Assembly: GCF_002355595.1 (NCBI RefSeq)
Contig: NZ_AP017422.1
Coordinates: 2,728,001 to 2,792,000, forward strand
Direction of reading: 5' to 3'
Origin: Filimonas lacunae
GTDB taxonomy: Bacteria > Bacteroidota > Bacteroidia > Chitinophagales > Chitinophagaceae
Length of the DNA stretch: 64,000 nucleotides
Position 1 is the first letter of the stretch; each line of letters starts with the position of its first letter. A program made the translations under genes and the position numbers. Below are positions 7,524 through 15,459 of the stretch, piece after piece. The notes beneath the pieces are model-generated. The model saw only the letters and a program-made list of their open reading frames with translations, had not been told where the DNA came from and did not search any database.

Positions 7524-8083
7524 CGGCGATACTGGCGGGCTAACAGGGCCCAGTAAAGTGAATCGTAGTAAGCGCCTTCAAAAAAATTACTCTCCTTCAG
7601 GTGGCCTTCCTGTTGAAAGCCACATTTTTCCAATGTTTTATTAGATCCGGTATTGGCCGGGGCTGTAATGGCCATTACAGAGTTCAGCTGCAGCGTGGTA
7701 AAGCCATAATGCAGTACTGCCTGTAAGGCTTCGTGCATCAATCCCTGCCGGTGATAATGATGGTGCAGCAAATAGCCCACCTCGGCCCTGTAATCTTCTT
7801 TATGCATACGTACATATCCAATGGTGCCAATCAGTTGTTGAGGATGGCTTTGCAGGGTAATGGCCCAGTTAACCGATTCATTGGCGGCGCAGTTATCATT
7901 CAGCATCTGGATATACTGTTGGGTTTCCTGTGCATTTTTGTGCAGGGGGCGTAGTATATACTGCATAATATCGGGCTGCGAACGCAGGTAATAAAGATGG
8001 TTGGTATCGGATACGCTCAGCTGGCGCAGTAACAAGCGGGGCGTGCGTAGTTGCGGAAATGGTGTAAAGTTGAGGGAAAGCAT
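7520..8083 (-). CDS. GNAT family N-acetyltransferase (RimJ/RimL type)
   Basis: 187 residues. The N terminus LRTPRLLLRQLSVSDTNHLY is the typical opening of RimJ/RimL-like acetyltransferases. The acetyl-CoA site region reads EVGYLLHHHYHRQGLMHEAL (about residues 100-120), the R-Q-G-x-M-x-E-A variant of motif A. The late NxxSNKTLEKCGFQQEG-type motif is present (about 150-165). It likely acetylates an amino group of a protein N terminus, amino acid or small molecule; substrate not predictable. It converges with the LuxR gene and overlaps its stop by three bases. Confidence 0.88.
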   Translation of the reverse strand: MLSLNFTPFPQLRTPRLLLRQLSVSDTNHLYYLRSQPDIMQYILRPLHKNAQETQQYIQMLNDNCAANESVNWAITLQSHPQQLIGTIGYVRMHKEDYRAEVGYLLHHHYHRQGLMHEALQAVLHYGFTTLQLNSVMAITAPANTGSNKTLEKCGFQQEGHLKESNFFEGAYYDSLYWALLARQYRR

Positions 8084-8132
8084 ATACTAAATATAGGAAA
8101 ATATACGCTGGCGGAAATGCGAACCGTAATAG

Positions 8133-8140
8133 TATATTTG
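8133..8140 (+). promoter_or_regulatory. -7 promoter box of the DUF4197 gene
   Basis: TATATTTG fully matches TAnnTTTG and lies 42 bp before the ATG at 8183. No convincing -33 TTG at the right distance. Confidence 0.5.
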
Positions 8141-8182
8141 CCCCGCATCAGTTTGGGATGCACTCATTAACTACATCTGTAT

Positions 8183-8902
8183 ATGAAACGTTTTTATCTG
8201 CCGGCTATCTTAGTAGCCTGTATGTTTTTTTCCGGCTGTGAAACCGCACAGCAAATAGTCAATAACCTGCCCAACGCCACTGGAAGTCTTACCAACGACC
8301 AGATTGTGCAAGGGTTAAAAGAAGCCCTTACCATAGGCACACAAAACAGCAGCAGCAAACTTTCGGCGATAGATGGCTATTTTGCCAATGCCGCTATTAA
8401 AATTTTACTACCTCCCGAAGCACAGAAAGTAGAAAGCACCTTGCGTAGCCTGGGCCTGGGTAGCACTGTTGATAAAGCCGTGTTATCGCTGAACCGCGCC
8501 GCAGAAGACGCCGCTAAATCGGCTGCTCCCATATTTGTAAATGCCATTAAGCAAATGACCATTACCGATGCGCTGGGCATTTTAAAAGGTGGCAACAACG
8601 CAGCCACCAATTATTTTAAAGGTAAAACCACCGCTGCTTTAACAGATGCCTTTAAACCTACCATCAATGCCGCTTTAAGCAAAGTAAGCGCCACCAAGTA
8701 TTGGACAGATATGTTTACCGTGTATAACAAGTTTGCCACTACACCGGTGAATACCGACCTGTCTGGCTACGTTACCGGTAAAGCCATTGACGGTATCTTT
8801 TTCCAGGTATCGCAGGAAGAAGCAAAAATTCGTACCGACCCTGCTGCCCGCGTTACCGACATCCTGAAAAAGGTGTTTGGCAGCAGCCAGGCGAAGAGTT
8901 AG
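8183..8902 (+). CDS. DUF4197 lipoprotein
   Basis: 239 residues. A lipoprotein signal peptide ends at the lipobox FFSGC (Cys 19). The rest matches DUF4197: the opening TNDQIVQGLKEALTIGTQNS, the ILLPPEAQKVESTLRSLGLG segment and the closing DGIFFQVSQEEAKIR-DPAARVTDILKKVF block. The family is widespread in Gram-negative bacteria as a periplasmic or outer-membrane lipoprotein with no established function. It is a single-gene unit, with a -7 box upstream and a strong terminator downstream. Confidence 0.93.
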   Translation: MKRFYLPAILVACMFFSGCETAQQIVNNLPNATGSLTNDQIVQGLKEALTIGTQNSSSKLSAIDGYFANAAIKILLPPEAQKVESTLRSLGLGSTVDKAVLSLNRAAEDAAKSAAPIFVNAIKQMTITDALGILKGGNNAATNYFKGKTTAALTDAFKPTINAALSKVSATKYWTDMFTVYNKFATTPVNTDLSGYVTGKAIDGIFFQVSQEEAKIRTDPAARVTDILKKVFGSSQAKS

Positions 8903-8948
8903 TTAATAATTATTAGTTTATGGCGATTAAGCCATTGCATTAGGATAG

Positions 8949-8982
8949 AAGCCGCTTTCACTTTGGGGAAAGTGGCTTTTTT
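8949..8982 (+). terminator. intrinsic terminator after DUF4197
   Basis: AAGCCGCTTTC (8949-8959) pairs with GAAAGTGGCTT (8968-8978) with one G-U pair and an 8-nt loop, followed by a run of T. Confidence 0.8.
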
Positions 8983-9016
8983 AATATCTGTGCCAATGGG
9001 AATAGTAGTGTAGGCT

Positions 9017-9024
9017 TACTTTTG
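9017..9024 (+). promoter_or_regulatory. -7 promoter box upstream of hypothetical membrane gene
   Basis: TACTTTTG matches TAnnTTTG. It lies only 5 bp before the ATG at 9029, so the transcript would be nearly leaderless from that ATG, or have a leader of about 60 nt if translation starts at 9092. Confidence 0.4.
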
Positions 9025-9028
9025 GTTA

Positions 9029-9487
9029 ATGAAACGGGATAGCTGGGTTAGCAGACAGTTGACTTTGATTTGGAGTCGGATAGTTTATAGGATGGGTACT
9101 AAGACGATTTATTGGGAGAAATTGATTTCTTGTACCGTTGTGTTGGCATTAGGGGTTTTGTTTTGCATATATGCGGAGAAGGGAAAACAGGAAAGAAAAA
9201 AGAAAAGGAATTTGCATCCGAGATATACTGTTGGAGTTGTAACGGATCACTATAATCCTTTGAGAGGTGGAGCTGTTATTGGTTATGAATTTACTGTTTA
9301 TTGGCGTAAGTATTCTGACAAAAGGTCCTGGCCACGCGGTTTTGGGAATTTTCCACCAAAGGGGCAACGTTATTTTGTAAAATTTGAAGAAGATGATCCT
9401 TATAATGCCGAGTTTTTGATAGATTCTCCATTTGTAAAAGATAATTTAGAAATTCCTGAAAATGGATGGAAACAATTGCCGCAATAA
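9029..9487 (+). CDS. hypothetical single-pass membrane protein
   Basis: 152 residues (131 if translation starts at the ATG at 9092, which the promoter position favours). One hydrophobic helix, about residues 33-48 (LISCTVVLALGVLFCIYAE), is followed by a very basic stretch (KGKQERKKKR). The soluble part of about 100 residues contains paired aromatic motifs (GYEFTVYWRKYSD, KGQRYFVKFEEDDPYNAEFL). The basic patch after the helix suggests a cytoplasmic C-terminal part (positive-inside rule). I do not recognise the family. It is followed by a small overlapping membrane-protein reading frame. Confidence 0.6.
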   Translation: MKRDSWVSRQLTLIWSRIVYRMGTKTIYWEKLISCTVVLALGVLFCIYAEKGKQERKKKRNLHPRYTVGVVTDHYNPLRGGAVIGYEFTVYWRKYSDKRSWPRGFGNFPPKGQRYFVKFEEDDPYNAEFLIDSPFVKDNLEIPENGWKQLPQ

Positions 9488-9587
9488 AGTGACTTATTTG
9501 TTTTTATGGTGCCTTACAGTGGCAATAATTTTGACGTTGACTATTGGTGTTATGGGAGTTGCGGTAGCTGTTTGCGTAAGGACATAA
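9462..9587 (+). CDS. candidate 41-residue single-TM microprotein
   Basis: Reading frame from ATG 9462 to TAA 9587, overlapping the end of the previous gene in the +1 frame. The product is a short polar N terminus (MDGNNCRNK) followed by one continuous hydrophobic segment: LFLWCLTVAIILTLT, then IGVMGVAVAVCV, ending in RT. That is one full transmembrane helix of about 27 residues. Overlap with an upstream membrane-protein gene suggests coupled translation. It is short and unannotated by homology, so it could be chance, but the uniform hydrophobicity argues for a real product. Confidence 0.4.
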   Translation: MDGNNCRNKVTYLFLWCLTVAIILTLTIGVMGVAVAVCVRT

Positions 9588-9741
9588 AAATAGGAGGAAG
9601 GCTACTTGTTTCAAAATCGTCATGGTTAATCCGATAAGCCCTCAGTATAACTCTGGCATTTCGGACCTTGGACTTTTGCTTTAAACAAGGTGTTATGCTC
9701 TTCCTCCTATGCTTTCCCGGCTATGTAGCAACGAAAGCAGA
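9583..9741 (-). ncRNA. candidate structured small RNA (6S-like long hairpin)
   Basis: On the minus strand a TAAATTTG -7 box (9745-9752) is followed by a transcript of about 155 nt. It folds into a 5' hairpin (9733-9738 with 9711-9716) and then one long interrupted rod. Pairings on plus coordinates: 9590-9600 with 9700-9710 (11 bp perfect); 9601-9602 with 9697-9698; 9605-9611 with 9683-9689; 9612-9616 with 9674-9678; 9619-9621 with 9671-9673; 9624-9626 with 9665-9667; 9631-9634 with 9661-9664; 9638-9640 with 9655-9657. The rod ends in a U-rich tract, as a terminator would. No protein reading frame explains it. A rod with internal bubbles is the shape of 6S RNA; the Bacteroidota class 6S-Flavo is a candidate family, not verified. 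Confidence 0.6.
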
Positions 9742-9744
9742 CAA

Positions 9745-9752
9745 CAAATTTA
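9745..9752 (-). promoter_or_regulatory. -7 box of the candidate small RNA
   Basis: TAAATTTG on the minus strand, a full TAnnTTTG match placed about 7 bp before the 5' hairpin of the candidate RNA. No -33 TTG at the expected distance was seen. Confidence 0.45.
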
Positions 9753-9841
9753 GGGGAAGTTTTTCAATTTAAGTGAATGTTCCTGAAAAGATATGCAAGC
9801 ATTTAAAGAAACAACAACTTGTTAAGGCTTCCTCCCGCAAC

Positions 9842-9872
9842 AAAAAATCCCGCTTCTGATAAGAAGCGGGAT
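9842..9872 (-). terminator. intrinsic terminator of the ParB-like/HAD operon
   Basis: Perfect 11-bp stem (9847-9857 with 9862-9872) with a GATA loop; on the minus strand it is followed by six T. It lies 28 bp after the HAD gene stop and separates that operon from the small RNA. Confidence 0.85.
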
Positions 9873-9899
9873 GGAATATTTCTGGAACCCGATTTTGAA

Positions 9900-10370
9900 T
9901 TATTGTAGCAACTTTTCAGAGCTATTTATAATGTTGATGATTTCGGGTAAATGATACATTGTTAAACCAACCATAGCACTTGTTAAAACAAGATGATTTT
10001 TTAAATAAGGAACAAGATCATTTAATGATTTACAATCGTCAATAATAACAAAATCTTCGCTGATATTATGAAGGTTAAACCAATTGGTTATTTCTTCCTT
10101 TCTGGTGAGATGGTGTATGTTTTCTGGTAATGATTGAATGTTTGTTACCTGTATGCCTCTGGCTTTAAAAATGTTTACCCACTCTGGTAAACTATAGTTT
10201 GCCTTATGTGAAGTGGTAAGCATTATAGTAACATCCTGTTCATTAACCAGCTTGTTTAACACTTGTGTTGCCTGTGTACTAAACACAGGAAAACCATCCT
10301 GTAAAAGATCAGGAGCCCTGTGTGATTTTACAGGAACCATTACACCGTCTATGTCAAGAAATACTAACAT
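9900..10370 (-). CDS. HAD-fold phosphatase-like protein
   Basis: 156 residues from the ATG at 10370; the frame also opens at a TTG three codons upstream. HAD motif I is FLDIDGVMVP (D-x-D-G-V, about residues 4-13), motif II is LTTSH (about 51-55) and motif IV is VIIDD (about 108-112), so the catalytic set looks complete. It resembles the short HAD domain described in Swiss-army-knife RNA repair proteins, a 5'/3'-phosphatase type. It starts 11 bp after the ParB-like gene and shares its terminator. RNA-end processing is inference only. Confidence 0.75.
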   Translation of the reverse strand: MLVFLDIDGVMVPVKSHRAPDLLQDGFPVFSTQATQVLNKLVNEQDVTIMLTTSHKANYSLPEWVNIFKARGIQVTNIQSLPENIHHLTRKEEITNWFNLHNISEDFVIIDDCKSLNDLVPYLKNHLVLTSAMVGLTMYHLPEIINIINSSEKLLQ

Positions 10371-10381
10371 ACTTACCAAAT

Positions 10382-10762
10382 TTACGAATTATTCAATAAT
10401 TCAACTAATTCTTTGTAAGTTAAACTGTTATACTCTGCGTCTTCTTCCATATATTTCTGAATTGTTTCAGGTGTATCCCATTCATCTTCATCTATACTTA
10501 CCGCTTCCCAACTGGTTATATCCGGGTGCGAACTGACTCCGGCTGCATGCCCTAAGGGTACATCTGCAAGGCGGGAAGCAATGTAACGGTGATGGCCGTC
10601 GCAGATAATCCCATTCACTACTTTTATATCTGGAACCTGTATTCCTTTGGATATTTTGAGGTATAGCCTGTTGATAAGGGGTAAGCATATTTTGGGTTGG
10701 CTGGCCTGTAATAGATTTCCTGATTCTATCAGTGCCCGCACGTGTTCTGATGTAATTGGCAT
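10382..10762 (-). CDS. ParB/sulfiredoxin-like domain protein
   Basis: 126 residues. Residues about 40-75 contain IQVPDIKVVNGIICDGHHRY: the D-G-H-H-R motif is the nucleotide-phosphate-binding signature of the ParB/Srx-like fold. The C-terminal 40 residues are acidic (DEDEWDTPETIQKYMEEDAE). No helix-turn-helix is visible, so this is not a chromosome-partitioning ParB. It is first in a two-gene unit with a HAD phosphatase-like protein. Stand-alone ParB-like domains with small partners are often part of mobile or defence gene sets; I have no direct evidence of that here. Confidence 0.7.
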   Translation of the reverse strand: MPITSEHVRALIESGNLLQASQPKICLPLINRLYLKISKGIQVPDIKVVNGIICDGHHRYIASRLADVPLGHAAGVSSHPDITSWEAVSIDEDEWDTPETIQKYMEEDAEYNSLTYKELVELLNNS

Positions 10763-10937
10763 TTTTGGTGCAGTCTTGAATTTTCCACGAAAAGGTTACA
10801 GATATAACAATAGGGGAAGTGTATTTTTCATAACATTCTTGTTTACATTAATTTATGGCTTATATGATGGCATCAGGTATCGTGCAATGCTTCCATCAAC
10901 ACTATATCCCGATGCTATCAAAAACGTACACGTGCTT

Positions 10938-13900
10938 TTAGGGTAGAATAGTACTGCATAACCCTGCATTCCAATATTGTAATTCAGGCGTGTAATACAA
11001 ATAAGTATTGCTGGCCCTGCCTGTGTACTTGCCTGGAATCTCTGCTTTCAGGTCTAAACTTACTTTTAGCGTTTCTCTATTGGCAAGCCCCATCCAGTAT
11101 AATACCAGGTAATTATCGAATATTTCATAATAAGCTACCTGTTTTTGCTCTATCAATTGTTTTAGTTGCCATGGTTGCACAGTAAGGCCGGCAGGTATTC
11201 CAATTTTAGCCAGTGTCATAGGCTGGAAAATATCTTTGGTATTGGCTACACTAATATCCAGTCGCACGGTTTCTCCTACATGTGCTTTGGTGGGGTGCAG
11301 TTGCGTTTTCAATTGTATCTCCGCATCGGGGCTGTTAGGAGGTTGCAGCGAATAATAACTCAGCTTCACATTGTAAGGCAAGGCATCCTTTTCATGATTG
11401 TATTGCACGGTAAATTGGTTATTGCCTGTTTTTATCAATGAGTCAATGTTGTTTCCCGGTTGTATGGTATGATTGTTTAACGTAAATATCACTGCCCCTG
11501 TATCAATAGCTTTGTTCAAGGTTTGCGTATACGTCATAATGGCTTTGAGGGCCAATACGGTTGCCTGTGTAGAGCCATAACCAAAGTAGTTTTTACCGGC
11601 CAGTATAATATTCATTTGTTGGGCCATAATTGCGAGATCAGGCTTAGGGGCTCTGGCAAGTGCCAGTGCATATAAACTCGCCGCCTCTACTTTTAAAGAG
11701 TTTCCTCTTGAATACACAAAGCTGGAATGCGGTTTTACCCAGGTGGCCGGCAGGGTTTTGAGCAGCTGGTTATAACTGGCAGTATCTTTCAGGCTGATGG
11801 CTGCCAGTGCCATCATAGCTGTTTGATATGTGTCGTTGCTTTGTAAAGCAGTGGCCAGTGCAGCCTGGTATTCTGGCTGTATTTCATTTCCAATACCTGC
11901 CTGAGTAAGCGCATATACAATATACAGGCTGGACACATCTGCCGGCACAGAAGAAAACTGGTTGTGTTTAATGGTGAAGCCGCCCTTGCCGTTTCTTCTG
12001 CCTAACAGAAACGCTTTGGTGCGTGCCAGCATGTTGGCGTCTACCTTTATAAACTCCTGCATGTCGGTAAACTCCATTAATCCGTAAGCTGTTAATGTTT
12101 CAGAAGCCGGGGTGTGGCCAAACCATTCAAATCCTTTTTCCCGTGTTTCATAACTAATGAGTCTGTCATAGCCCTCTTGCAGATATTTTTCGGCTCGGGC
12201 TTGCAGCGATGTATTGGCCTTGCCGGTAGCTTTCAGGTATTTGAGAATATACAGGTTAGGGTAGGTGGCTGATGAGGTTTGTTCAAAACAACCGTGCGGC
12301 TCGGCCAGCATAGATTCCAGCCCCTCTAATAACTGCCCTTCCAGGTTGGTAAAATAAGAAAGACTGGCATGCAAGGTGCCAGGTGCCGGGGCCATAACAG
12401 GGATGGTTTGTGTTACAGAACGGTTGCCAGACAGTATAGTGGTTACGGGATAGCCTTTATCCAGGGCAGTAACTGGCAATTGAAGTGTAGAAGTATCTCT
12501 ATAATTGTTAATAGTAATGTTTATTTTTCCTTTAGTGGCACTGGTTGCTGTTAATGGGATGAATACCTGTGTGGAACTGTCGGGTAATATATACAGCCGT
12601 TTATCAAACCAGCCGGTTTGTAATGGCTGCGTGATGGCTACCTGGATGGTGGCCAGGAAAGTATCCTCACGGTTGTTTTTTACATTCAGCGGAATATAAG
12701 CGGTATCGCCGGTGCTGAAATAGGGGGGGATTTTAGCATCTATGCTGATGGTTGGTTGGGAAGAATAGGTAGCTTCGGTATGGCCCGGACTTCCGTTGCT
12801 GCCCATGCCTTCTGCTATGGCCCGGAAGGTGGTAGTAGCGTCTGAATTAAAAAAAGTAACTACAGCCTCGCCACAGCTATCGGTTTGTACAATGGGGTTC
12901 CAGTAAAGGGTTTCCCGGAAGTCGTTTTTTATTGTAGTAGCAGTGGTAGCATAATAAGGCATGTAAAACTGCCGCGCCTCATCAAAATGACCGTTTGAGA
13001 AAAAAGGAGTAGTAGTAAAATAATACTGACCACGGTTCAGGCGGAAAGATCTTCTGTTTCTGTATCCCAGTTTGGTAGTGACAATGATAACACCGTTAGC
13101 TGCTCTGCTGCCATAAATGGACGCTAAGGCGGCATCTTTTATCACGGTAATATTGTTAATAGCAGCTGGATTCAAATTAGGGTCCAGTTTCTCAACAGGA
13201 ACATCGTCTATGACCCAGAGCGGTTCGTTATAGCCTGCCAGGGACGACTGGCCTTGAATGGTAACCTTTGTGCCTCCCCCGGGTAAACCATTTGCATTTG
13301 TTATTGATAGGCCTGGTACCCGGCCCTGTAATGCCAGTAACGGATTATTTATAACAACGGATTCTGATCTGATGGTGGTTACACTACTGCTTTGCAGTCT
13401 TTTAGCAACTGTGCCATAAGCAATTACCTGTACATCTTCGAGCCTGGAAGGTTGGTGCATTATATCACTGCTTGCTGTTGTAGCCGGAGCTTCTATAGCA
13501 GGAGGAGGGATGGTATTAAGCCCGTAATTGTTATTGGCTACAGGCAACCGGCGGCCAAACTTATGGGTAAGGTATTGACTATAGGTGGCGATATTGGCAG
13601 CATCAAATTGCTCTGTTTTAATTTTGATGAGTTGCTTTTTACGGTTGCTTTTGGCTATCAGCATATAGTTGTCTATAGCCTGTGGAGGGTTGGAGAAAAA
13701 GAACAGACCATCATTGCCTGTTTGCTGTTCTATAATTTTGTTATCAGCACTGTTGGTATAGCTGTTCTTACATACCAGGTACACGGTTCCGGCCAGCGGT
13801 TTACCTGCTGTATCGGTAATAGTTCCGGCTATGATGTAAGAAGGATCAGGAAACCAGGCTGTGGCCTGACGTTTAATTACAGAATCGGAATAATCAAAAT

Positions 13901-15455
13901 ACCGGTAGCCGTGTGTAAGCATTACAAAATCCAAGGCAGTAACGCTTTTAGGTTCGTCCCTTTTAAAATAAAACTGTGGTTCTTCTATTTTGCCTCTTAA
14001 CTCACTGCTCATCATCAGCCAGGAAACAATATGGTCTTGCTTGTCATCGGCCAGCGACCAGAGTTTGTCGTCTATTACAGATAAAGAACAGTCAGAAGGC
14101 ACAGGCGTATTAGTTTCATCCAGGGTTGTAACATATAAGGTTACTTTTTCGCGTGGGCTGTATTCTTTTTTATCAGTGGTAATGTACACATGCAGTTGCT
14201 TACCGGGGTGAAGAAAGGCAATGCGCTCGGCAAACGGCTGGCCTTGTAAGGTATGTAATGTAAAGCGGTTGATACCCGGTTGAAAAAGGCTGATGGGAAT
14301 TTCTATCCATTGTTCACCTGGCTGCAATGAACAAGTGCGGGTAAAGCTGATTTTGTTTCTACTGCCGGCAGAAAGTATCACCTGCCCGGCCTGTGATGCT
14401 GTTAACCGGATATGTATAGTGCTATCACCTGTTACCAGGTGCATCATCGTGCCTTGCTCCTGAGCATGCGGTAAGGGATAGTGCTGGTGAATGCCCGAAG
14501 GGGTAGCCAGTTCTGCATAATACTTTTCGCCGGTACTGGCAGTAAAGTCAAAAGCGCCCATGCCATTATGATAACTTTCCAGTTGTGCACAAATATTGCC
14601 TTTACTGTCTTTGACCACCCCTTTTACATCTACAGGTTTACCATATTCGTTAATAGCAATGAAAGCGATACGGGCAGGCAGCCCGGCTATAAAGGTGCCT
14701 CCTTCTGGTAGCAATTGCAGATCTACCTTATTCAGTGAAACAGGAATGTTGCGCGAAACAGATTCTGTATAAGAATCGTAAACTACTGTTATGTTAAGCA
14801 GGGCGTCGGTAGTGTGCAAAGTATCGGAAAGAGTACATTGAATAAACGCTTTTCCGGCATTATCTGTAGTAAAGTTGCCGGTTTTTACCACCTCCCCGTT
14901 TTCAGACAGTGTGTATTTTACCGGGAAATGAGTAATAGGCTCGTCGTTAAGATTGCGTATAGCATAACTGGCGGTAACCGTATCACCGGGGCCATATCCT
15001 TTCCGGGGAAAGTCCAGCTTCATCAGTACCCGAGGAGAAATTACTTTTTGCAGGGTGATTTCTTTCGTAAACCAGGTGCTTTCTTTTTCATTTTTCATCC
15101 AGCGGGTGTAGGCCCTTATTGTATAAATACCACCGGCTGTGTTTTCCGGGAAATAATAAGAGCCTGTTGCATTGCCCTGGCTGGAGGGCAGGCGAAGTGT
15201 TTTTATAACAGCACCCGAGGGGCTGATGATATCCACAAATACTATTTCGCTTACTGTAGATGGCAGCTGGGTGGATGCCTGCACCAGGTAGAGTTTAAAA
15301 TACATTTCACTACCCGGGGCATACATAACATGGTCTGTTTGTATATATATCTTTTCCTTGTAAGTATTGTATTGTGTCAGCTGTGCATATGTAATAACGG
15401 ATAGGCTGCAGGTAAGCAGTAGCAGCAGGAAACAGGTGATAGTTACTTTTTTCAT
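10938..15455 (-). CDS. alpha-2-macroglobulin-like protein with embedded TonB plug
   Basis: 1505 residues from the ATG at 15455, which starts a signal peptide (KKVTITCFLLLLLTCSLS). Order: MG2-type domains (about 25-550; YIQTDHVMYAPGSEMYFKLY), a carboxypeptidase-regulatory-like domain (about 545-640), a SusC-type TonB plug (about 690-795; LQGRVPGLSI, VIDDVPVEKL, INNITVIKDA, GSRAANGVIIVTTK), an A2M domain, then the thioester/terpenoid-cyclase-like domain with GCFEQ near 1055. The Cys and Gln of the classical GCGEQ thioester are kept. A receptor-binding-like domain ends the protein. It starts 4 bp after the stop of a SusC-like barrel gene that lacks a plug. I infer a two-protein outer-membrane machine in which the macroglobulin part acts as protease trap or surface adhesin. 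Confidence 0.85.
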   Translation of the reverse strand: MKKVTITCFLLLLLTCSLSVITYAQLTQYNTYKEKIYIQTDHVMYAPGSEMYFKLYLVQASTQLPSTVSEIVFVDIISPSGAVIKTLRLPSSQGNATGSYYFPENTAGGIYTIRAYTRWMKNEKESTWFTKEITLQKVISPRVLMKLDFPRKGYGPGDTVTASYAIRNLNDEPITHFPVKYTLSENGEVVKTGNFTTDNAGKAFIQCTLSDTLHTTDALLNITVVYDSYTESVSRNIPVSLNKVDLQLLPEGGTFIAGLPARIAFIAINEYGKPVDVKGVVKDSKGNICAQLESYHNGMGAFDFTASTGEKYYAELATPSGIHQHYPLPHAQEQGTMMHLVTGDSTIHIRLTASQAGQVILSAGSRNKISFTRTCSLQPGEQWIEIPISLFQPGINRFTLHTLQGQPFAERIAFLHPGKQLHVYITTDKKEYSPREKVTLYVTTLDETNTPVPSDCSLSVIDDKLWSLADDKQDHIVSWLMMSSELRGKIEEPQFYFKRDEPKSVTALDFVMLTHGYRYFDYSDSVIKRQATAWFPDPSYIIAGTITDTAGKPLAGTVYLVCKNSYTNSADNKIIEQQTGNDGLFFFSNPPQAIDNYMLIAKSNRKKQLIKIKTEQFDAANIATYSQYLTHKFGRRLPVANNNYGLNTIPPPAIEAPATTASSDIMHQPSRLEDVQVIAYGTVAKRLQSSSVTTIRSESVVINNPLLALQGRVPGLSITNANGLPGGGTKVTIQGQSSLAGYNEPLWVIDDVPVEKLDPNLNPAAINNITVIKDAALASIYGSRAANGVIIVTTKLGYRNRRSFRLNRGQYYFTTTPFFSNGHFDEARQFYMPYYATTATTIKNDFRETLYWNPIVQTDSCGEAVVTFFNSDATTTFRAIAEGMGSNGSPGHTEATYSSQPTISIDAKIPPYFSTGDTAYIPLNVKNNREDTFLATIQVAITQPLQTGWFDKRLYILPDSSTQVFIPLTATSATKGKINITINNYRDTSTLQLPVTALDKGYPVTTILSGNRSVTQTIPVMAPAPGTLHASLSYFTNLEGQLLEGLESMLAEPHGCFEQTSSATYPNLYILKYLKATGKANTSLQARAEKYLQEGYDRLISYETREKGFEWFGHTPASETLTAYGLMEFTDMQEFIKVDANMLARTKAFLLGRRNGKGGFTIKHNQFSSVPADVSSLYIVYALTQAGIGNEIQPEYQAALATALQSNDTYQTAMMALAAISLKDTASYNQLLKTLPATWVKPHSSFVYSRGNSLKVEAASLYALALARAPKPDLAIMAQQMNIILAGKNYFGYGSTQATVLALKAIMTYTQTLNKAIDTGAVIFTLNNHTIQPGNNIDSLIKTGNNQFTVQYNHEKDALPYNVKLSYYSLQPPNSPDAEIQLKTQLHPTKAHVGETVRLDISVANTKDIFQPMTLAKIGIPAGLTVQPWQLKQLIEQKQVAYYEIFDNYLVLYWMGLANRETLKVSLDLKAEIPGKYTGRASNTYLYYTPELQYWNAGLCSTILP

Positions 15456-15459
15456 GGAG

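Noticed and set aside
9506-9637. 43-codon frame with a C-x3-C-x2-C cluster
   Set aside because: It overlaps the hydrophobic 41-residue frame in another phase and runs into the structured RNA; the cysteine cluster alone is not sufficient support.
13392-14000. 202-codon plus-strand frame opposite the macroglobulin-like gene
   Set aside because: Antisense to a clearly conserved protein, with no recognisable domain and a composition typical of shadow frames.
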